From assembly GCF_001704415.2 (NCBI RefSeq), contig NC_030822.1, positions 57,095,345 through 57,159,344 on the forward strand: a stretch of DNA of 64,000 nt, given 5' to 3'. Source of the DNA: Capra hircus. Lineage: Eukaryota > Chordata > Mammalia > Artiodactyla > Bovidae. The stretch's first letter is position 1; each line of letters begins with the position of its first letter. Under the pieces are notes generated by a model. It was not told the DNA's origin, ran no database searches, and worked only from the letters and a program-made list of their open reading frames with translations. The position numbers and the translations under genes are program-made. Positions 59,401 through 64,000 of the stretch are shown piece by piece.

Positions 59401-60754
59401 CATTGCAATAATCTGGGGGCAGGATGATAGTTTATACAAGGACAGAGGGAACAGCAATGGAATGAAATGGCTGGGTTCAGGGACTATTTGGAAGGTACAA
59501 TTCATGGGATTTCGTGATTCATTTGATGTAAAGGGTGAGGTGGACCAAATAATGATAACATTCACTCCCTGTGGGTTTTTTGTTGGTTTGTTTGTTTGTT
59601 TGTTTGTTTGTTTTTTTGTCACTGTTGTTCTATTTTTGGTTTTGCATAGCATCTATTAACACTCTGTAGGACTGGCATCCCACGGAATACATTATAGAAA
59701 ATGCTGGTCTCCAGAAAATTACTGAATCTAAAAGTGTGACAAGACACTTTAGACCTATAGAACTATAGGTCTAAAGGAGAACTATAGACCTATAGAAATT
59801 GTTTCATGGGTAATACTCGTTTTACAAATAGTCAGGATGACTAAAAGCACAGTTGAGAAGGTGACCTGTATGGGGCTCTGCTAATATATTACCATGCCAA
59901 CTGACTCTGATTATAACCTAGTCAACATTATTGACTTAAGGGAGCTTGATAATGAAAAGTTATTAAGCAGAGTTGGTCTGAACCTAAGTCTCCCTCTTTG
60001 TATCAATAATAGTATTTGAAGGCCTATTTACCTGTGGAAAAGGGCCCGTTCTTTCTGTCTAATATAGGAAATGTCTGCATTCCTGGTGGTCACGTGGGTC
60101 AGCGCCTCACAGGGAACACGGGGAGGCTTCAAGCAGTAGAAGGCTTCCTGGTCGCGATAGTCCAGGTACTCGCACAGTTCAGCAGTGGTGTGAAGGGTCA
60201 GGCCACATTTAGAGAAGACTGGGGAGGTGCCATTAGCAAACTGGCCTGTGAAGTTCACCCTGTCGTAGCCTTGGTTCCTGGCCCTCCAGAGAGCCGACAC
60301 CCCTTCACTGGGGTGGATGAGCAGGACAGACAGGGACACCTGGCCCTCCCAGAACAGGGTGAAGCTCACAAGGTAGGTGCCATTGTTGAAGTCTGTCACC
60401 TTTCCAGAAGCACCTGCTTTCAGGGCTGGGGAAAATATCCTGGCCCTGAGGAAATCTCCACCATATTCCTTCCTGCGTCCAAGGTGGTCTCTCATCTCCA
60501 ACAGGACTTCCAGCTGGTCCCCCCTGCAGTATGTGTCTCGAGGGCTGAGGAGGGTGGCTCTGCTGTGTGTGGCGCTGGTGGTGGAGCTCACGTTGGTGAA
60601 GGGTCTGGGTGGGATCAGCTGGTCTAGTTTCTCCATGATGCTCTCTATCCTCAGCTCAGTCTCAGTTGGTGAAATTTCTGGATTTGGTGGGGCTTCTGGG
60701 TAGGTGGAATTTCTGAATGTGTTCCAATGATTCAGAGAAAAAGAATTTCTCAAG
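52954..60754 (-). CDS. NXPE2: NXPE2-like gene, 3' four coding exons (partial)
   Basis: Neurexophilin and PC-esterase domain family gene. Four exons join into one open frame of about 511 residues ending in ...LNYIC and a TAG stop. The family is about 550-560 residues, so only the N-terminal anchor (about 45 residues) is missing. The first half is the neurexophilin-like lumenal region with four N-glycosylation sequons (NVS, NGT, NFT, NGT). The second half is the PC-esterase (SGNH/GDSL-like) domain with the nucleophile motif YLMGDST (Ser near visible residue 319) and a C-terminal DAWD...HPPDY block. Family knowledge: type II or secreted Golgi-lumen proteins; the paralogue NXPE1 has been linked to sialic-acid O-acetylation in gut mucin. 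The function of NXPE2 itself is not established. Recalled resemblance is strongest to human NXPE2 in both halves; NXPE1 or NXPE4 or a ruminant-specific paralogue is the alternative. No frameshift or stop is seen, so it looks functional. Confidence 0.82.
53868..54083 (-). CDS. NXPE2: NXPE2 exon: start of PC-esterase domain with GDS motif
   Basis: 216-nt exon with acceptor tttttatcaccag|A (AG at 54085-54084) and donor AAA|gtatgt (GT at 53867-53866). It encodes the Cys-containing GMKSPFPSGY segment, a Trp/Cys stretch (KRKWIAAFCKQ), the sequon NET, then LIYLMGDSTLRQW, the family nucleophile block. Phase 1 at both ends agrees with the neighbouring exons; the split codon with the last exon gives the Thr of VKTLKYFDLHG. 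No disabling change is seen. Confidence 0.87.
54302..54520 (+). mobile_element. Bov-tA SINE in an NXPE2 intron
   Basis: aggtttcccaggtagcttag to gactggatgactgagcatgc; antisense to NXPE2, about 220 bases upstream (in gene direction) of the GDS exon. Confidence 0.9.
54921..55113 (-). mobile_element. Bov-tA SINE in an NXPE2 intron, with target-site duplication
   Basis: Complement of Bov-tA flanked by gaatattccgcttt (54907-54920) and gaatattccacttt (55114-55127). Confidence 0.92.
55217..55303 (+). mobile_element. L1 3' tip
   Basis: tcaacatgaatcagccacat, cacaatattgtaattatcct and an A-rich tail. Confidence 0.6.
55305..55590 (+). mobile_element. CHR-type SINE in an NXPE2 intron
   Basis: cttctctggtggtccagtag head, agatgccacatgccgtggag, aacaagagcagccaccgcag, cagcaacgcagacccagtgc, A-rich tail. 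Full length. Confidence 0.9.
56513..56574 (-). CDS. NXPE2: NXPE2 exon: 62-nt linker exon
   Basis: Short exon encoding SNVGVEIMKNFASIKVSACG. It is bounded by acceptor tttcttgaag|G (AG at 56576-56575) and a strong donor GGCA|gtaagt (GT at 56512-56511). It takes one base to finish the Arg codon from the upstream exon and leaves one base for the next, matching both neighbours. The VGVE.MKNF motif is the family hallmark between the neurexophilin-like and esterase parts. A tandem duplication sits just upstream in the intron (56681-56931). Confidence 0.82.
56681..56931. repeat. tandem duplication of ~125 bp in an NXPE2 intron
   Basis: Unit 1 (56681-56806) and unit 2 (56807-56931) share atacattttttctttatttt, agatattatacagaaaggaa, ctgtaaaactgttct and cactcaccttgtat with only a few differences and one short indel. 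It ends about 107 bases upstream, in gene direction, of the 62-nt exon. On the gene strand each unit carries a donor-like acaaggtgagtgac. Confidence 0.85.
57065..57165 (+). repeat. hAT-type DNA transposon remnant
   Basis: gtttgcatcagaatcatcta, gagtgcttgttataactcag, agagcttctgatataagagt resemble the MER5-type core. Confidence 0.5.
57170..57373 (+). mobile_element. old L1 3' UTR fragment
   Basis: agcagcattattggcaatag, atgggtaaatagataaagaa, gtggaatattgctcagcctt, acaatatggatgactctaga; cut by a BOV-A monomer. Confidence 0.75.
57374..57512 (-). mobile_element. BOV-A monomer SINE (antisense)
   Basis: Complement of a single BOV-A unit, ending in an (AGC)n run of about seven units. Confidence 0.88.
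57513..58425. other. NXPE2 intron, nothing recognised
   Basis: Frames of 90-99 codons on both strands at 57540-57815 have no domain. No named repeat. Confidence 0.4.
58430..58800 (+). repeat. L2 LINE remnant
   Basis: cgtggctcacttcctcactt, cattcaggttgctgttcaag, ttacctgaccatgcttttaa and a (GAAT)n-like end are recognisable L2 3' blocks. Confidence 0.65.
58819..58896. mobile_element. mariner-derived MITE
   Basis: 78-base palindromic element: ttggccaaaaggttcgtttg and ggtttttcc on the left, complementary to aaaaacccaaatgaac and ttttagccaacccaa on the right. This matches the ruminant mariner-type short elements. Confidence 0.75.
59091..59164 (+). mobile_element. BOV-A fragment
   Basis: agcagcccaccaggctcctc to ggtgccactgcttctcc; only the end of a monomer. 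Confidence 0.75.
59165..60029. other. NXPE2 intron with (GTTT)n microsatellite and a short palindrome
   Basis: (GTTT)n at ~59581-59618. A perfect inverted repeat lies at 59748-59775 (13-base arms around aa) with a third partial copy to 59795. No exon seen. Confidence 0.6.
60032..60754 (-). CDS. NXPE2: NXPE2 exon: stalk and neurexophilin-like region
   Basis: Coding exon of about 241 residues. The acceptor is placed at ttagttcttgttcag (AG at 60756-60755) and the donor is CAG|gtaaat (GT at 60031-60030). It carries TETELRIESIMEKLDQ, the PPRPFT segment, YGGDF, SGKVTDFNNGTYLVSF and ELCEYLDYRDQEAFYC, all typical of the NXPE lumenal domain. An in-frame TAG at 60766-60768 bounds the exon upstream, and no in-frame ATG precedes the conserved region, so another coding exon must lie upstream. 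A weaker acceptor (AG at 60714-60713) would start the exon at 60712 in the same phase. I prefer 60754 because the extra residues, containing LNHWNTF, resemble the stalk of human NXPE2. The exon ends in phase 2, completing an Arg codon with the next exon. Confidence 0.85.
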
Positions 60755-60851
60755 CTGAACAAGAACTAAAGTATTGAGGGAAAAAGGATATATTACCAGC
60801 AAATAATATGGCTTACTTTTCAAAATAAACTATTATGGGTTAGTTAAGGCA

Positions 60852-61116
60852 ATGGCACCCCACTCCAGTACTCTTGCCTGGAAAACCCCATGGACGGAGG
60901 AGCCTGGTGGGCTGCAGTCCATGGAGTTGCTGGGAATCGGACACGACTGAGCGACTTCACTTTGACTTTTCACTTTCATGCATTGGAGAAGGAAATGGCA
61001 ACCCACTCCAGTGTTCTTCCCTGGAGAATCCCAGGGACGGGGAAGCCTGTTGGGCTGCTGTCTATGGGGTCACACAGAGTCGGACATGACTGAAGTGACT
61101 TAGCAGCAGCAGCAGT
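60852..61116 (-). mobile_element. BOV-A2 SINE (antisense) upstream of the NXPE2 exon
   Basis: Complement of the dimer, ending in (CAG)n; lies about 100 bases upstream, in gene direction, of the acceptor of exon 60032-60754, in the same orientation as the gene. Confidence 0.93.
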
Positions 61117-61547
61117 AGCAGCAGTTATATACATTTCAATTGATATAATCACACAGATAAAAAATGTATTCTAACTAGTTTTCAGTTTTGGAATCGCAGG
61201 ACTAATTTCCATGAAATGTGACTTCCTTACCTACCAGCTGATGATTTCTGTTAGAAGTCATTGGCTTAAAAATTGAATATATGAAATAATTTTACACTAC
61301 CAAATGACTGGCTGTTTAAGTGTTTCCCTTCACCAATTCTTCACTTGGCCTACTTTTCTTTATGAAAATCATATAGCCAGATTATAGGCAATATGGAAAA
61401 CACCATGTTTTTAAAAATATGATCTTACCTAAGCTTTGCTCTTTATGGTGATTTTGAGTTATTATGTCCACCTTTCCTTTTCCTTCCATGCATATAATTC
61501 ATTTAGTAGTTATCATACTAAATATAGAGTACTAACACATATTTGCA
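61117..61547. other. NXPE2 intron, no supported exon
   Basis: Two donor-like sites on the minus strand (near 61428 and near 61225) follow short ATG frames, but their phase does not fit the next exon. Confidence 0.4.
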
Positions 61548-63636
61548 GATAAGACCATTCAGGTATGATCTAAATCAAATCCCTTATGATTACACAGTGG
61601 AAGTGAGAAATAGATTTAAGGGCCTATATCTGATAGATAGAGTGCCTGATGAACTATGGAATGAGGTTTGTGACATTGTACAGGAGACAGGGATCAAGAC
61701 CATCCCCATGGAAAAGAAATGCAAAAAAGCAACATGGCTGTCTGGGGAGGCCTTACAAATAGCTGTGAAAAGAAGAGAGGCGAAAAGCAAAGAAGAAGAG
61801 GAAAGATATAAGCATCTGAATGCAGAGTTCCGAAGAATAACAAGAAGAGGTAAGAAAGCCTTCTTCAGCGATCAGTGCAAAGAAATAGAGGAAAACAACA
61901 GAATGGAAAAGACTAGAGATCTCTTCAAGAAAATTAGAGATCCCAAGGGAACATTTCATGCAAAGATGGGCTCGATAAAGGACAGAAATGGTATGGACCT
62001 AATAGAAGCAGAAGATATTAAGAAGAGGTGGCAAGAATACATGGAAGAACTGTACAAAAAAGATCTTCACGACCCAGATAATCATGATGATGTGATCACT
62101 AATCTAGAGCCAGACATCTTGGACTGTGAAGTCAAGGGGGCCTTAGAAAGCATCACTACGAACAAAGTTATTGGAGGTGATGGAATTCCAGTGGAACTGT
62201 TTCAAATCCTGAAAGATGATGCTGTGAAAGTGCTACACTCAATATGCCAGCAATTTTGGAAAACTCAGCAGTGGCCACAGGACTGGAAAAGGTCCGTTTT
62301 CATTCCAATTCCAAAGAAAGGAAATGCCAAAGAATGCTCAAACTACTGCACAATTGCACTCATCTCACATGCTAGTAAAGTAATGCTCAAAATTATCCAA
62401 GCCAGGCTTCAGCAATATGTGAACTGTGAATTCCCTGATGTTCAAGCTGGTTTTAGAAAAGGCAGAGGAACCAGAGATCAAATTGCTAACATCACTGGAT
62501 CATGGAAAAAGCAAGAGAGTTCCAGAAAAACACCTATTTCTGCTTTATTGACTATGCCAAAGCCTTTGACTGTGTGGATCGCAAGAAACTATGGAAAATT
62601 CTGAGACAGATGGGAATACCAGACCACCTGACCTGCCTCTTGAGAAATCTGTATGCAGGTCAGGAAGCAACAGTTAGAACTGGACATGGAACAACAGACT
62701 GGTTCCAAATAGGAAAAGGAGTACGTCAAGGCTGTACGTCACCCTGCTTATTTAACTTCTATGCAGAGTACATCATTAGAAATGCTGGACTGGAAGAAGC
62801 ACAAGCTGGAATCAAGATTGCCAGGAGAAATATCAATAACCTCAGATATGCAGATGACACCACCCTCATGGCAGAAAATGAAGAGGAGCTAAAGAGCCTC
62901 TTGATGAAAGTGAAAGAGGAGAGCGAAAAAGTTGGCTTAAAGCTCAACATTCAGAAAATGAAGATCATGGCATCTGGTCCCATCACTTCATGGGAAATAG
63001 ATGTGGAAACAGTAGAAACAGTGTCAGACTTTATTTGGGGGGGCTCCAAAATCACTGCAAATGGTGACTGCAGCCGTGAAATTAAAAGACGCTTACTCCT
63101 TGGAAGAAAAGTTATGACCAACCTAGATAGTATATTCAAAAGCAGAGACATTACTTTGCCGACTAAGGTCCATCTAGTCAAGGCTATGGTTTTTCCTATG
63201 ATCATATATGGATGTGAGAGTTGGACTGTGAAGAAGGCTGAGTGCCGAAGAATTGATGCTTTTGAACTGTGATGTTGGAGAAGACTCTTGAGAGTCCCTT
63301 GGACTGCAAGGAGATCCAACCAGTCCATTCTGAAGGAGATCAGCCCTGGGAGTTCTTTGGAAGGAATGATGCTAAAGCTGAAGCTCCAGTACTTTGGCCT
63401 CCTCATGTGAAGAGTTGACTCATTGGAAAAGACTCTGATGCTGGGAGGGATTGGGGGCAGGAGAAGAAGGGGACCACCGAGGATGAGATGGCTGGATGGC
63501 AACACGGACTTGATGGATGTGAGTCTGAGTGAACTCCAGGAGATGGTGATGGACAGGGAGGCCTGGCGTGCTGCGATTCATGGGGTTGCAAAGAGTCAGA
63601 CACGATTGAGCGACTGAACTGAAACTGAACTGAACT
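61548..63636 (+). mobile_element. 5'-truncated, relatively young BovB (RT and 3' end)
   Basis: Begins inside the linker after the endonuclease (RPFRYDLNQIPYDYTVEV) and ends in tgaactgaaactgaactgaa. An open frame of 353 codons (61543-62604) covers the linker and early RT (FRKGRGTRDQIANI). A second of 256 codons (62502-63272) covers IDYAKAFDCVD, GKGVRQGCTSPCLFNFYAEY and the active-site LRYADDTTLMA. They are separated by a small frameshift near 62490-62502, and a TGA at 63270-63272 ends the second. No endonuclease, so it cannot move by itself. Confidence 0.93.
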
Positions 63637-64000
63637 GACCATGGGTTATAAACATTTTAATATTGTTAGATAATTTTCATGATCAGTTTTAATGGTTGCA
63701 TGATACTCTGTCAAGAGGATGCAAAATAAATTCTGTGGCCAGTGACACTAGACAATTGGATTATAGCTATTCACTTCCATTTGATATTACATTTGGATAG
63801 TTTCCAACTTTTCAAACATAGGATACTTCTTTGAAGGATTCCTAGGGATGGGCATATCAGATCATATATTATTGAATTATCTGTCAACCAAACAATATAA
63901 ACATTTCTATTCTTAACTGTCAAATATATATCCTCAAGATAAGAGTTTTCATTGCTACAGCAATATGTCAGACTAGCTGGCATGCCACATTGCAGCAAAG
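63637..64000. other. AT-rich end of window, L1-like
   Basis: ttaatggttgcatgatactc, gatagtttccaacttttcaa and gattcctagggatgggcata suggest an antisense old L1 3'-UTR piece. No exon of NXPE2 seen. Confidence 0.45.

Noticed and set aside
60016..60627. 203-codon plus-strand frame
   Set aside because: Antisense shadow of the NXPE2 coding exon at 60032-60754.
61225..61260. Second ATG frame with a gtaagg donor on the minus strand upstream of NXPE2
   Set aside because: Same phase conflict, very short and no anchor sequence; the true first exon is probably beyond the window.
61429..61489. Short minus-strand ATG frame of 20 codons followed by a strong donor (AG|gtaaga), considered as the NXPE2 first coding exon
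   Set aside because: It ends with one spare base, whereas the next exon needs two, and it encodes no hydrophobic membrane anchor.
62502..63272. RT frame with YADD motif considered as a domesticated gene
   Set aside because: It is an ordinary BovB fragment with a frameshift, premature stop and the BovB tail; no sign of a promoter or selection.
62951..63505. 184-codon minus frame
   Set aside because: Antisense shadow of BovB; the same shadow peptide (ISFRMDWLDLLAVQGTLKSLL) recurs at every BovB copy.

Overview
This window is nuclear DNA from a ruminant mammal, most likely a bovid. The evidence is the repeat content: many BovB (RTE-clade) LINE fragments, tRNA-derived Bov-tA SINEs, BOV-A2 SINEs and older CHR-type SINEs, a combination typical of pecoran ruminants. 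Cattle, sheep and goat cannot be told apart from this sequence alone. There are no bacterial-style genes, CRISPR arrays, operons, rRNA genes or functional tRNA genes.

The only gene I can support is the 3' part of an NXPE-family gene (neurexophilin and PC-esterase domain), best matching NXPE2, on the minus strand at about 52,954-60,754. Four coding exons are visible (60032-60754, 56513-56574, 53868-54083, 52954-53489). All splice sites are canonical, all phases agree, and the joined frame has no stop. The first coding exon, with the membrane anchor, should lie beyond 64,000. A ~48 bp relic of an NXPE exon lies 46 kb away at 14,027-14,075, trapped between two SINEs, which suggests a decayed NXPE paralogue once occupied the left part of the window.

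Layout: 1-13 kb is non-coding and holds a nearly full-length antisense BovB (1,724-5,871) with a second BovB inserted in it, a GC-rich degenerate repeat block (6.6-7.3 kb) and several SINEs. 13-29 kb is AT-rich intergenic DNA with CHR and Bov SINEs, MIRs, a 58-bp minisatellite, a fold-back element at 16.1-16.3 kb, old L1-type repeats and a short processed retrocopy. 29-32 kb is a relatively repeat-poor, higher-GC stretch with no recognisable gene. 32-42 kb is a dense BovB cluster in both orientations. 43.3-46.7 kb is an antisense L1 containing a younger L1 and two SINEs. 47.6-51.6 kb is one BovB insertion with a 5' inversion (twin-priming structure). 52-60.8 kb is the NXPE2 3' half, and 61.5-63.6 kb is a relatively young 5'-truncated BovB upstream of the visible exons.

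BovB copies cover roughly a quarter of the window. Almost all long open frames outside NXPE2 are BovB endonuclease/reverse-transcriptase remnants or their antisense shadows. I found no convincing new multi-gene system. The most interesting items are the NXPE exon relic, the twin-primed BovB, the fold-back element at 16.1 kb, the duplicated intronic segment next to an NXPE2 exon, and a possible NXPE2 polyadenylation signal inside an antisense L1.
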